DNA of 64,000 nt. Origin: Rhizobiales bacterium 62-17 (GTDB lineage: Bacteria > Pseudomonadota > Alphaproteobacteria > Rhizobiales > Beijerinckiaceae). Under the pieces are notes generated by a model. It was not told the origin of the DNA. It ran no database searches and saw only the letters and a list, made by a program, of their open reading frames with translations. The number at the start of each line of letters is the position of its first letter. Position 1 is the first letter of the stretch. The stretch is taken from NCBI GenBank assembly GCA_001898965.1, contig MKVW01000009.1, positions 186,001 through 250,000 on the forward strand. Reading direction: 5' to 3'. Shown in pieces: positions 16,529 through 27,324 of the stretch. Made by a program: the position numbers and the translations under genes.

Positions 16529-17197
16529 TTATCGCGACATGGCCCGCAAAGCCGCCGCTGCGGCAAAAGGCGCCAGAACGATCGCGCCCAGCGATAAAGC
16601 GACCAGAATCAGGAAGGGCGAGAGAAACGGCACGGTGCCGCTGGTCGCCTGCGCCGCCGAAACGCCGAAGATAAGCACCGGGATCGTCAAGGGCAGAACG
16701 ATCACCGCCATCAATAGCCCGCCGCGCCGCAGGCTCGCGGTCAAAGCCGCGCCGATCGCGCCAATGAAGGTCAAAGCCGGCGTCCCAGCGAGAAGTGTCG
16801 CCGTCAGTGCCGCCAGCGCCAGCCCGTCGACAGCGAGCATCAGGCCGAACAGCGGCGCGGCGATGACCAGCGGCAGGCAGGTCGCCACCCAATGCGCCAC
16901 GCATTTGACCGCGACGATCAGCTCCAGCGGCAGATCAGCCATGCGCAGAAGATCGAGCGAACCGTCTTCGGCATCCGATTGAAACAACCGGTCGAGACCG
17001 AGCAGGGTCGCGAGCAGAGCGGCGATCCACAAGATCGCCGGCCCGATCCGCGACAGGAGATTGAGATCGGGCCCGATGGCGAAGGGCACGATGGTGACGA
17101 GAATCAGAAAGAACACGACGCCGATCGTCGCCCCGCCGCCGAGGCGATGGGCAATGCGCAATTCGCGCAGGAACAGGGCGCCGCAGGCGGCCATCAT
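16529..17197 (-). CDS. ccmB: Haem exporter permease CcmB
   Basis: 222 aa with six membrane segments. The family motif near the N-terminus, ALFLRELRIAHRLGGGA, and the LLGLDRLFQSDAEDGSLDLL segment after the second helix are diagnostic of CcmB, the permease paired with CcmA that powers release of holo-CcmE. The start ATG overlaps the ccmA stop (ATGA); a second ATG follows directly (MM). In relatives ccmC follows ccmB at once, but here the next minus-strand gene, 122 bp on, is the Pht5-like catabolic gene and ccmC lies about 6.4 kb away. Confidence 0.93.
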   Translation of the reverse strand: MMAACGALFLRELRIAHRLGGGATIGVVFFLILVTIVPFAIGPDLNLLSRIGPAILWIAALLATLLGLDRLFQSDAEDGSLDLLRMADLPLELIVAVKCVAHWVATCLPLVIAAPLFGLMLAVDGLALAALTATLLAGTPALTFIGAIGAALTASLRRGGLLMAVIVLPLTIPVLIFGVSAAQATSGTVPFLSPFLILVALSLGAIVLAPFAAAAALRAMSR

Positions 17198-17892
17198 GGG
17201 CCGTCTTCCTCGTCGATCTGCTCGCCGAGCCGCAATGTCTGCGCCGCGATGCCGAGTTCGTCATGGGTCGCGGCGACGATCAGGCCACCGGCATTCAGAT
17301 GTCCCGCCATGACCTCGGTGAGTTTTTTCACCGAGGCCGCATCGAGCGCCGCCGTCGGCTCGTCGAGCAGCCAAAGCGGCCGCGACACCACCAAAAGCCT
17401 GGCCAGAGCGGCCCGGCGGCGCTGCCCGGCCGAGAGATAACCTGCCGGTGTATCAACCACATGCGCGAGACCGAACCGTTCCAGCGCGGCCGCCGGCGCC
17501 AAGCCCTGTGCCAAGCCTTCGGCGGCGCCCGCGCCTTCGGAACGCAGCATCCGTGCCCAGAAGTGCAGGTTCTCGCCGACGGTGAGCGCCGGCTTCATCG
17601 CCTCCTGGTGTCCCAGATAGTGGGCCAGCGCGGCGATCGGCATCTCGCCTCGGCCCTCCAGCTCTATGCTGCCGCGCTCGAACGGCAGCAGGCCGGCGAT
17701 GCAGCGCAGCAAGGTCGACTTGCCCGACCCATTGGCGCCCACCACCACCAGAGCGGTGCCGGCGGCAACCGTGAACGTGAGCTGGCGGGCAAGCTGCTGC
17801 TCGCCCCGGATCAGGTCGAGACCCGCCACATAGAGCCCGGCAATCGGCGGGGCGACGGGCGCGGCAGAAGAATGAGCCGAGAAATCAGGCAA
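17194..17892 (-). CDS. ccmA: Haem exporter ATPase CcmA
   Basis: ABC ATPase of the CcmABCD complex. Walker A GANGSGKST, signature LSAGQRRRAALARLL, and Walker B LWLLDEPTAALD are all intact, with the switch histidine in AATHDELG. The open frame begins at a TTG at 17892 (232 aa), with no ATG available because a stop lies just upstream; a GTG at 17829 would give 211 aa, nearer to the family's usual length, so the true start is uncertain. ccmB overlaps its end by 4 bp. It is divergent from acnA across 145 bp, the arrangement seen in rhizobial genomes. Confidence 0.92.
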   Translation of the reverse strand: MPDFSAHSSAAPVAPPIAGLYVAGLDLIRGEQQLARQLTFTVAAGTALVVVGANGSGKSTLLRCIAGLLPFERGSIELEGRGEMPIAALAHYLGHQEAMKPALTVGENLHFWARMLRSEGAGAAEGLAQGLAPAAALERFGLAHVVDTPAGYLSAGQRRRAALARLLVVSRPLWLLDEPTAALDAASVKKLTEVMAGHLNAGGLIVAATHDELGIAAQTLRLGEQIDEEDGP

Positions 17893-18037
17893 AACGGTCC
17901 CAGCCTGTCATGAGAGATGTCTTGAGAGATGCCTTGCGACATGAGACGAAAAATCAACTCATCAGCGTGTAGCGCGGGCCGCAGGAATTATCTATAAGCC
18001 CCGTCAATCCCTCCCACCATCCAACCGGGATCATCCA

Positions 18038-20767
<2,730 letters not shown>

Positions 20768-20804
20768 TCAGGCACCGCATCAGGCAAACCTTTGAAAAGC
20801 CGCA

Positions 20805-20834
20805 GGGCTCGGTTCTCAGAACCGAGCCCTTTTC
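20805..20834 (+). terminator. Rho-independent terminator of acnA
   Basis: A perfect 12 bp stem, gggctcggttct paired with agaaccgagccc around a single C, is followed by ttttc. It lies 37 bp after the acnA stop codon and upstream of leuB in the same direction, so it should insulate the two genes. Confidence 0.93.
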
Positions 20835-20998
20835 TTATGGGCGCATTTTCTTCACGCGAACCGGCATCCACTTCGCTTGAAAATGCTTAAAAGGGGCGGC
20901 TTTTTGCATATCAGCCCCGCCCTGGAAGCGGGTCGCTTGCCAATCCGGCGGCGGGCCGGTAGCAAAGCCGCGAAATTCAACGTCAAACCGAGGATCCC

Positions 20999-22108
20999 AT
21001 GGCCACCTATAATCTGTTTCTCCTGCCCGGCGACGGCATCGGCCCGGAAGTGATGACGGAAGTGGAGAAAGTGGCCCGCTTCCTCGATAAGAGCGGCATC
21101 GCCTCTTTCAACATGGAACGTGGCCTCGTCGGCGGCTCCGCCTATGACGCCCATGGCCAGTCGATCAGCGAAGAGCATATGGCCCTGGCCCATGCGGCCG
21201 ACGCGGTGATCTTCGGCGCCGTCGGCGGCCCGAAGTGGGATGGCGTGCCCTATGACGTGCGCCCGGAAGCGGGTCTCCTGCGCCTGCGTAAGGATCTCGC
21301 CCTCTACGCCAACCTGCGCCCGGCCGTCTGCTATCCGGCGCTCGCCGATGCCTCCTCGCTGAAGCGCGAACTGGTCGAAGGCCTCGACATCATGATCGTG
21401 CGCGAACTGACCGGCGGCGTCTATTTCGGCGAACCGAAGGAAATCATCGACCTCGGCAACGGCCAGAAGCGCGGCATCGACACCCAGGTCTACGACACCT
21501 ATGAAATCGAACGCATTTCCCGCGTCGCTTTCGAACTCGCTCGCAAGCGCCGCAACAAGGTGACCTCCACCGAGAAGCGCAACGTCATGAAATCGGGCGT
21601 GTTGTGGAACGAAGTCGTCACCGCTCTGCACAAGCGCGACTATGCCGACGTGACGCTTGAGCATCAGCTCGCTGATTCCCTTGGCATGCAGCTCGTGCGC
21701 ACGCCCAAGCAGTTCGACGTCATCGTCTCCGACAATCTGTTCGGCGACATGCTCTCCGACGTCGCCGCCATGCTCACCGGCTCGCTCGGCATGCTGCCGT
21801 CGGCGTCGCTCGGCGACATCGACCCGAAGACCAAGAAGCGCAAGGCGCTCTACGAGCCGGTGCACGGTTCGGCGCCCGACATCGCCGGCAAGGGCATCGC
21901 CAATCCGATCGCCATGATCGCGTCGCTCGCCATGTGCCTGCGCTATTCCTTCGGCCTCGGCGACGCCGCCGACCGCATCGAAAAAGCCATCGCCGACGTG
22001 CTCGACCAGGGCCTGCGCACCGCCGACATCAAGGGCGATGCCTCGTCCTATATCTCGACCGGCGAAATGGGCGACGCCATTCTCGCGCAACTGCAAAAGT
22101 CTGCATAA
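20999..22108 (+). CDS. leuB: 3-isopropylmalate dehydrogenase
   Basis: 369 aa, typical for LeuB, which oxidatively decarboxylates 3-isopropylmalate to 2-oxoisocaproate in leucine synthesis. The opening [21 protein letters not shown], the [17 protein letters not shown] block, [13 protein letters not shown], and the signature [29 protein letters not shown] are all present, as is the adenine-binding [18 protein letters not shown] loop that prefers NAD. Start ATG at 20999 follows GAGGATCCC. Flanked by the acnA terminator before and its own terminator after, so monocistronic. Confidence 0.97.
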   Translation: MATYNLFLLPGDGIGPEVMTEVEKVARFLDKSGIASFNMERGLVGGSAYDAHGQSISEEHMALAHAADAVIFGAVGGPKWDGVPYDVRPEAGLLRLRKDLALYANLRPAVCYPALADASSLKRELVEGLDIMIVRELTGGVYFGEPKEIIDLGNGQKRGIDTQVYDTYEIERISRVAFELARKRRNKVTSTEKRNVMKSGVLWNEVVTALHKRDYADVTLEHQLADSLGMQLVRTPKQFDVIVSDNLFGDMLSDVAAMLTGSLGMLPSASLGDIDPKTKKRKALYEPVHGSAPDIAGKGIANPIAMIASLAMCLRYSFGLGDAADRIEKAIADVLDQGLRTADIKGDASSYISTGEMGDAILAQLQKSA

Positions 22109-22130
22109 AATTTTACGCAACGCATCGTCG

Positions 22131-22161
22131 CAATGCCCGGCTCTGCCGGGCATTGTCGTTT
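22131..22161 (+). terminator. Rho-independent terminator of leuB
   Basis: Stem caatgcccgg / ccgggcattg around a ctctg loop, followed by tcgttt. It begins 23 bp after the leuB stop. The downstream gene is co-directional, consistent with simple hairpin terminators being used at same-strand gene ends in this window. Confidence 0.85.
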
Positions 22162-22270
22162 GTGACGACTGAACAAAACAAACAGCACGATCCCAGGTTA
22201 TCGCTGCAACCAAGCACCAGCCTCGGCGTTATCTCCTTCGATATCCTCACAGCCAGGAAGGAGGGTCGCG

Positions 22271-22903
22271 ATGAGCGGCAAGCGCATCGTGGGTATGATC
22301 GGCGCGTTGATGGCGGTGCTCGGCAGCGGCCAGGCGCTTGCCAATACGCGCACTGGAATCAGTGCCTACCAGCGCGGCGATTACGCCACCGCTTTGCGCG
22401 AATGGGAGCAAGGCGCCCGCGCCGGCGATCCACAGGCCCTTTACAATCTCGGCGTTGCCTATGCGGAGGGCAAAGCCGTGCCGCGCGATCAGGCCCGCGC
22501 CGTCACCTATTATCAGCAGGGTGCCAGCAAGGGCAGCGTTCTGGCCGCCTACAATCTGGGCCAGGCCTATCGCAAGGGCGAAGGCGTCGGCGTCGATCAT
22601 GCGCAAGCCGCGAAATGGTATCGCTACGCTGCCACGCGCGGCCATTTCCGCGCCGCCAATGAGTTGGGCATTCTCTATGCCGAGGGCAAAGGCGTCCCAC
22701 GCGATCCCATCGAAGGCTTCGCCTGGATCTACACCGCCACCCATGTCGAGATCATGGACTCGCAGGCCCTGAACAATGCGATGCAGCTGGCCCGCACGTT
22801 CAATAGCGATCAGATCAAGGTCGCGCAGACCCGCGGCCAAACCTATTATCAACGCTACATGGCGCCGAACCGCGCGACGGTGCGCGCCTTGATGGCGCGA
22901 TAA
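22271..22903 (+). CDS. Exported Sel1-repeat (TPR-like) protein
   Basis: 210 aa. Signal peptide MSGKRIVGMIGALMAVLGSG ending QALA, then at least three Sel1-like repeats recognisable by the pattern A..Y..G..L...W...A..G...A.YNLGV.YAEGK (about residues 38-75, 76-110, 111-150), with clear copies at NLGVAYAEGKAVPRD, NLGQAYRKGEGVGVD and ELGILYAEGKGVPRD. Such solenoids mediate protein contacts in the periplasm or envelope. The last ~50 residues, ending in KVAQTRGQTYYQRYM, depart from the repeat. RBS GGAGGG precedes the ATG. Role unknown; it faces the methionine-synthase-like gene across a repeat-filled gap. Confidence 0.83.
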   Translation: MSGKRIVGMIGALMAVLGSGQALANTRTGISAYQRGDYATALREWEQGARAGDPQALYNLGVAYAEGKAVPRDQARAVTYYQQGASKGSVLAAYNLGQAYRKGEGVGVDHAQAAKWYRYAATRGHFRAANELGILYAEGKGVPRDPIEGFAWIYTATHVEIMDSQALNNAMQLARTFNSDQIKVAQTRGQTYYQRYMAPNRATVRALMAR

Positions 22904-22920
22904 GTGGCCTGAGGCCTCCG

Positions 22921-23069
22921 TGTCATCCCGGACACGCGCAGCGTGATCCGGGATCCAGGGGCAACGGCTTCAATGTCGGCAGCACCCTTCCGTCACACAG
23001 CCCGACTCGTTCGTTTCTACCACACGCCCCTAGATCCCGGATCGCGCTTTCAGCGCGTCCAGGATGACA
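22921..23069. repeat. Paired palindromic intergenic repeat, copy 3
   Basis: About 149 bp with terminal tgtcat (22921) and atgaca (23069). Left arm: tcccgga-cacgcgcagcgtg-atccggga hairpin, then tccaggggca; right arm: gcccctagatcccgga, a ttcag loop, and gtccaggatgaca. Sits between the convergent Sel1 gene and the methionine-synthase-like gene and takes up most of the 186 bp gap. Confidence 0.88.
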
Positions 23070-23089
23070 CCGGGGGTTGCGCGTCGTGA

Positions 23090-24247
23090 TCAACCAAACA
23101 ACTGCTTCGAAGCCAGCTTGGCGCCTTCGGCCAGGCTTTGCAGTTTTGCGGTGACGATGCTCGGAATCACCTCCGGCACGGCGCGCGGCGACGAGGCGAA
23201 GCCGCAATCGGTCGAGGCGATGACATGATCCTTGCCGACCACATCGGCGAAACGGACGATGCGCTGCGCCACAAGCTCGGGATGTTCGACGAGCACGCTG
23301 GCATGGGTGACGACGCCGGGCAGGAGTGCCTTGCCATCCGCCAGTTTCACCCCTTCCCAGATGCCCGCTTCATGCTCGTGGCGCGGATTGCCGTATTCAA
23401 ACGAATAGTAATTCGCCTTGATCGACAGGATGATGTCGGTGAGATGTTTCATCTCCAGATCATGGGTGCGCGGACCGATGTTGATGCCGTAGCAGGTGTG
23501 GTGGCGGATGCGGTCGGCCGGAATGTTGCGCACCGATTCATTCATCGCCTCAACGCGGCGGCGCGCCCAGGTCTGCGCCTCCTTCACCGTCATCTCGGGG
23601 TTGAGCATGTAGTGCATGGCGAGGCGCGGATCGTCCAATTGCACCGAGAAGCCCGCCGCGACGATGGCCTCATATTCGACCCGCATCGCCTCGACAATCG
23701 CCGCCAGATAAGCCTCTTCATTATTGTAATGCCGATCGACCACGGCGCCTTCGACGGTGGCGACGGAAGCCGCCGGAATGAACACGTCGACCGGCTTGCG
23801 CCCAGCGAGCGCGGCTTTCAGATTGTCGAGATCAGTTTTCAGAAGATCGGTGCCCGCATAGGTCATCGGCCCGATACATTCAAAACCCGCCGGCTGCGTG
23901 CCGGAATGGCCGGCGGTGTAGAAATCCGGAAAGGCATCGAGTTCTTTTGTATGCGTGCGGCCCTGCGGCGAACCCGTGCGCCGCTGAATGCCGCCGAGAC
24001 GCTGATGCACATAGGCATAAAAGCTCGGCTTCGACTGCTCGCCGTCGCTGACGATGTCGATGCCATTGTCGATCTGATAGGCGACGCAATCGACCACCGC
24101 GCGCTTGACCGCATCGGCATATTTCGCCGCATCGACCTTTTGCCCATCCATATGCGCCACCATGAAGGCGCTGAGCGAATCCGGGCGCGGGAGGCTGCCC
24201 ACATGGGTCGTGAGAATGCGACGTTGGCTTTCGGTGGCAATCGACAT
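23090..24247 (-). CDS. Cobalamin-independent methionine synthase II family (MetE C-terminal domain-like) methyltransferase
   Basis: 385 aa; equivalent to the catalytic C-terminal barrel of MetE without the N-terminal barrel. The opening ILTTHVGSLPRPDSLS is characteristic. All four zinc ligands known from MetE can be seen: His and Cys in HHTCYGIN, Glu in the SFEYGNPRHEHE segment and Cys in ASTDCGFA. The related group includes archaeal MetE cores and epoxyalkane:CoM transferases, so methyl donor and acceptor cannot be stated. Start at 24247 chosen because MSIATESQRRIL leads straight into the barrel; upstream codons have no similarity. Same direction as asd but separated from it by a terminator. 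Confidence 0.85.
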   Translation of the reverse strand: MSIATESQRRILTTHVGSLPRPDSLSAFMVAHMDGQKVDAAKYADAVKRAVVDCVAYQIDNGIDIVSDGEQSKPSFYAYVHQRLGGIQRRTGSPQGRTHTKELDAFPDFYTAGHSGTQPAGFECIGPMTYAGTDLLKTDLDNLKAALAGRKPVDVFIPAASVATVEGAVVDRHYNNEEAYLAAIVEAMRVEYEAIVAAGFSVQLDDPRLAMHYMLNPEMTVKEAQTWARRRVEAMNESVRNIPADRIRHHTCYGINIGPRTHDLEMKHLTDIILSIKANYYSFEYGNPRHEHEAGIWEGVKLADGKALLPGVVTHASVLVEHPELVAQRIVRFADVVGKDHVIASTDCGFASSPRAVPEVIPSIVTAKLQSLAEGAKLASKQLFG

Positions 24248-24342
24248 GAGCGTTTCCAATCGTTTCTTGATGAATTGAGATTCGCACGATGTCGCCAAAT
24301 GCCCGCGCACGCAAGATGCACGAGCTTCGCAGCAGGGCTGAT

Positions 24343-24372
24343 AAAAAAGCCCCCGCCGCAACGGCGAGGGCT
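24343..24372 (-). terminator. Rho-independent terminator of asd
   Basis: On the minus strand gccctcgccg pairs with cggcgggggc (one mismatch, ttg loop), followed by six T residues. It lies about 40 bp after the asd stop and before the methionine-synthase-like gene, which therefore has its own promoter. Confidence 0.88.
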
Positions 24373-24412
24373 TCAATCGTTTCAAATACGTGCGGCGATC
24401 AAACCGCCACTA

Positions 24413-25447
24413 TCACGCCGCCTTGGCGCGCGGCTTGATCAACTTCTGCGCGATCAGCGCTTCGGCGATCTGCACCGCGTTGAGCGCCGCGCCCTTGCGC
24501 AGATTGTCGGACACACACCAGAAGGCGAGACCGTTCTCCACGGTCGCGTCTTCGCGGATGCGCGAAATGTAGGTGGCATCTTCGCCCGCCGCTTCGTGCG
24601 GGGTGATGTAACCACCCGGCTCGTGCTTATCGATGACGAGGCAGCCCGGCGCGTCGCGCAGAATGTCGCGTGCCTCTTCCGGGGTGATTGGCTTTTCGAA
24701 TTCGACGTTGACGGATTCGGAATGCGAGATGAACACCGGCACGCGCACGCAGGTGGCGACGAGCTTGATCTTCGGATCGAGGATCTTCTTCGTCTCCGCC
24801 ATCATCTTCCACTCTTCCTTGGTGTAGCCGTCTTCCATGAAGACGTCGATCTGCGGAATGAGGTTGAAGGCGATGCGCTTCGGGAACTTCTTGTTCTCGA
24901 CCTGATCGGAGACGAAGACGGCGCGGGTCTGCGCGAACAATTCGTCCATCGCATCCTTGCCGGCGCCCGACACCGACTGATAGGTCGACACCACCACGCG
25001 CTTGACCTTCGCCACGTCATGCAGCGGCTTCAGCGCCACGACAAGCTGGGCGGTCGAGCAGTTCGGATTGGCGATGATGTTGCGCTTGGTGAATTCCGGC
25101 AACGCGTGGGCATTCACTTCCGGCACGATCAACGGCACGTCGGCGTCGTAGCGCCAGGCCGAGGAATTATCGATGACGACGCAGCCCAGCGCGCCGATCT
25201 TCGGCGACCATTCCTTGGAGACGCTGCCGCCGGCCGACATCAGGCAGATGTCGGTGTCGGAGAAATCGTAGGTGTCGAGATGGCGGCACTTCAGCGTGCG
25301 ATCGCCATAGGACACCTCGACGCCGATCGAGCGGCTGGAGGCGAGCGGAATGACCTCATCGGCGGGAAAACGACGCTCGGCGAGAATGTTGAGCATCTCC
25401 CGGCCTACATTGCCGGTTGCGCCTGCGATTGCGACCTTGAAACCCAT
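24413..25447 (-). CDS. asd: Aspartate-semialdehyde dehydrogenase
   Basis: 344 aa. Makes aspartate 4-semialdehyde, the branch point to lysine/diaminopimelate, threonine and methionine. N-terminal nucleotide fold VAIAGATGNVGREMLNIL, the phosphate-binding SAGGSVSKEW loop, the catalytic cysteine in NPNCSTAQLVVAL, and the later VRVPVFISHSESVNVEF block with its histidine are intact. Starts at an ATG at 25447 and ends at a strong terminator. Together with dapF at 3822 it supplies the diaminopimelate route. Confidence 0.97.
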   Translation of the reverse strand: MGFKVAIAGATGNVGREMLNILAERRFPADEVIPLASSRSIGVEVSYGDRTLKCRHLDTYDFSDTDICLMSAGGSVSKEWSPKIGALGCVVIDNSSAWRYDADVPLIVPEVNAHALPEFTKRNIIANPNCSTAQLVVALKPLHDVAKVKRVVVSTYQSVSGAGKDAMDELFAQTRAVFVSDQVENKKFPKRIAFNLIPQIDVFMEDGYTKEEWKMMAETKKILDPKIKLVATCVRVPVFISHSESVNVEFEKPITPEEARDILRDAPGCLVIDKHEPGGYITPHEAAGEDATYISRIREDATVENGLAFWCVSDNLRKGAALNAVQIAEALIAQKLIKPRAKAA

Positions 25448-25876
25448 TTGCGTGGACCTTGCGTAGGAAAATCTGTCTCCCCGGGATGGCGCCCAGCTTT
25501 CGCGGGCTTCGCCTCTTCTCCCGCCAGGGGAGAGACCCGGAAGCGAGGACGTGCGTCAGTCAGCCGTGCCGCGTTTGGCGGCCGGTTTCGTCGTCGGTTT
25601 CGTGAAGGAAGCGATGACCATGATCTGAACGTGTCCCGGCGCAAATGCCGTGGCGCCCAAAAACACGCGATCTGGAACAATGTCAATGATCCAGCGGCGT
25701 CGCAGGGCGCCCGCCCGGACGCAGCTTAACCGGTCGTTCACTGTGCGACCAATTGGACCCGGGTCGGTAACCCGCCCGTTAAGAGCTTTGCTCAAAATGG
25801 AGACATCGCGGGCTTGGTGGGCCCAAAGGATAGACCGGCGATCGGCATGCTGCCGCTTGTATCGAGAGTTCGTGTC
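25448..25876. other. Gene-free stretch upstream of asd
   Basis: 429 bp without a credible gene. Short frames on both strands are Arg/Pro-rich and lack start context. A hairpin-like tctcccgccaggggaga (about 25517-25534) belongs to a class of short GC-rich palindromes common in alphaproteobacterial spacers; translated it gives the familiar spurious SPLAGEE string. The right part should carry the promoter of the 25877 gene, the left part that of asd. Nothing RNA-like was recognised. Confidence 0.4.
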
Positions 25877-26776
25877 ATGAGTTTTATCGTCTTCGGTGCG
25901 CCCGACGGACCGGGAAAGGCTGCGGAATTGACTGTCCGCACCCGGCTGCTCTGGCACAAGACGACCCGTTCCTTCGGCCTCTACCTTGGCCTTGGTATCG
26001 GACTGATTGCCAGTCTTTTCATAGCTGTAGCCCTCATTCCGACCCAGCCGGCGGCGCCGCCCGCGCCCGAACCGCTGCCGCAAAGCCCGTGGGCAGCCAT
26101 CGAACGCCCGGCCGAGATGTACGGCCTCAACGCCCCTGAATATGGCCGCGATCCCGTTTCTTTCACCGCCAAGCGCCACCGCGAGGGCCGCGGCCGCATC
26201 GACGTGATGACCTGGGGGCGCCTCGATGACGACGCCCACCCCTATCTGCGCCTCGCCGTCCACCGGGTCGGCCGGGAGCCGACCGAGGACACCTCCTTCT
26301 TCATTCATATGGTCCGCGAAGCCGCCGGTTTCGGCGCCGCCGTCACCCGGGGCAACGTCGCCGATCCGCTGCCGACCCGGTTCGGCCTGTTCGAGGCCGC
26401 AGAGGTCATGCTCGACACCGGCAGCGCCAAGACCGGCAGTTCCTCGGCCAATTGCATGGGCTTTCGCTTCGCCTCGCCCGAACGCCTCATCCGCATGACC
26501 GGCTTTGCCTGCGGGACACAAGCCCAGCCGATCGACCGCCAGACGCTCGCCTGCACGCTCGAGCGGGTCGAACTGGTCTCGGCCGGCGACGACCACGACC
26601 TGGCCCGCTTTTTCGCCACCGCCGCGACCCATCGCGATCCGGCCTGCCTGCCCCGGCGCGCCGCTCAAGCAAATGGTTCCGCGAACGGCCCCATGAACAT
26701 TTTGCCGAACTGGATCGACCAGACCGGTACGGCGGCACCGCTGCGCGGCGTGGCGGCCAAACCGCGGCGCAGATAA
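25877..26776 (+). CDS. Membrane-anchored hypothetical protein
   Basis: 299 aa from the ATG at 25877 (MSFIVFGAPDG); the frame is open back to a TTG at 25814 and an ATG at 25847, so the start is uncertain. One membrane segment near residues 33-55 (FGLYLGLGIGLIASLFIAVAL), then a Pro-rich stretch (PTQPAAPPAPEPLPQSP) and a soluble domain that would face the periplasm. The soluble part has conserved-looking Cys residues (SANCMGFRF, GFACGTQ, LACTLER, DPACLP) spaced as if forming two disulfides. No family recognised; codon use and strong third-position GC support that it is real. Confidence 0.65.
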   Translation: MSFIVFGAPDGPGKAAELTVRTRLLWHKTTRSFGLYLGLGIGLIASLFIAVALIPTQPAAPPAPEPLPQSPWAAIERPAEMYGLNAPEYGRDPVSFTAKRHREGRGRIDVMTWGRLDDDAHPYLRLAVHRVGREPTEDTSFFIHMVREAAGFGAAVTRGNVADPLPTRFGLFEAAEVMLDTGSAKTGSSSANCMGFRFASPERLIRMTGFACGTQAQPIDRQTLACTLERVELVSAGDDHDLARFFATAATHRDPACLPRRAAQANGSANGPMNILPNWIDQTGTAAPLRGVAAKPRRR

Positions 26777-26861
26777 ATCTTAAACATCCCCGTGAAAAGC
26801 TCTGTGCAGGCGCCGCGCAGATGACTACCTATGGTGACATCAACACCAACCGGGGGATGCA

Positions 26862-27140
26862 ATGCGTATCGTGGCTATGGTTTCTCTGGCGCTCGGCGCC
26901 CTGGCAATGACCGGCCTCACCGTCACCTCCGCCGATGCCCAGACGCGCAAGAAGCGCGAAGTGGTCATCAAGGGCCACAAGGCCCGCAGCTTCCTCGACA
27001 GCGGCCGTGTCGTGCCCGTCGGCAGCCTGAGCAATTACGTCTATGTCGGCACGATCTTCAATTCGATGCCCTACGACGCCCATCGCGGCCGCTACGGCGG
27101 CGAGACCCTGCCGCGCCGCTGGGATCTGCCGGGTATGTGA
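26862..27140 (+). CDS. Small secreted hypothetical protein
   Basis: 92 aa. Signal peptide MRIVAMVSLALGALAMTG with cleavage after TSADA, leaving a mature protein of about 65 residues, basic at first (QTRKKREVVIKGHKARS) and then rich in Gly, Tyr and Pro. GGGGG lies just before the ATG. The mature C-terminal part around SLSNYVYVGTIFNSMPYDAHRG is compact and looks conserved, but I do not recognise a family. It follows the 25877 gene by 85 bp in the same direction and may share its transcript. It faces the CoxL-type gene across a paired repeat. Confidence 0.68.
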   Translation: MRIVAMVSLALGALAMTGLTVTSADAQTRKKREVVIKGHKARSFLDSGRVVPVGSLSNYVYVGTIFNSMPYDAHRGRYGGETLPRRWDLPGM

Positions 27141-27156
27141 GCTGAGTAAACCTTGG

Positions 27157-27304
27157 TGTCATCCCGGACGGCTGCGCAGCAGACGATCCGGGACCCAGGG
27201 GCAAACGGTAGAGCCGTGAACACGGGCTCTACGCAAAGCATCATAAGCAACATCGCGCCTTTGGCCCTGGTTCCCGGATCACGCTGCGCGTGTCCGGGAT
27301 GACA
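27157..27304. repeat. Paired palindromic intergenic repeat, copy 4
   Basis: About 148 bp from tgtcat (27157) to atgaca (27304). Left arm tcccggacggctgcgcagca, then gatccgggacccaggggca; right arm ggccctggttcccggatc, then acgctgcgcgtgtccggga. Both arms can fold alone, and the two outer ends are inverted copies of each other. Located between convergent genes. Confidence 0.88.
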
Positions 27305-27324
27305 CCAAGAGAGCGGCTATTTCT

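Noticed and set aside
20852..22213. Minus-strand open frame of 453 codons over leuB
   Set aside because: Shadow of leuB crossing its terminator; no family resemblance.
25405..25686. Minus-strand 93-codon frame overlapping the start of asd
   Set aside because: Contains the spurious SPLAGEE string produced by a common GC palindrome and overlaps a certain gene.
23138..25729. Plus-strand open frame of 863 codons across the methionine-synthase-like and asd genes
   Set aside because: It spans two well-identified genes and their terminator on the other strand; no domain is recognisable.
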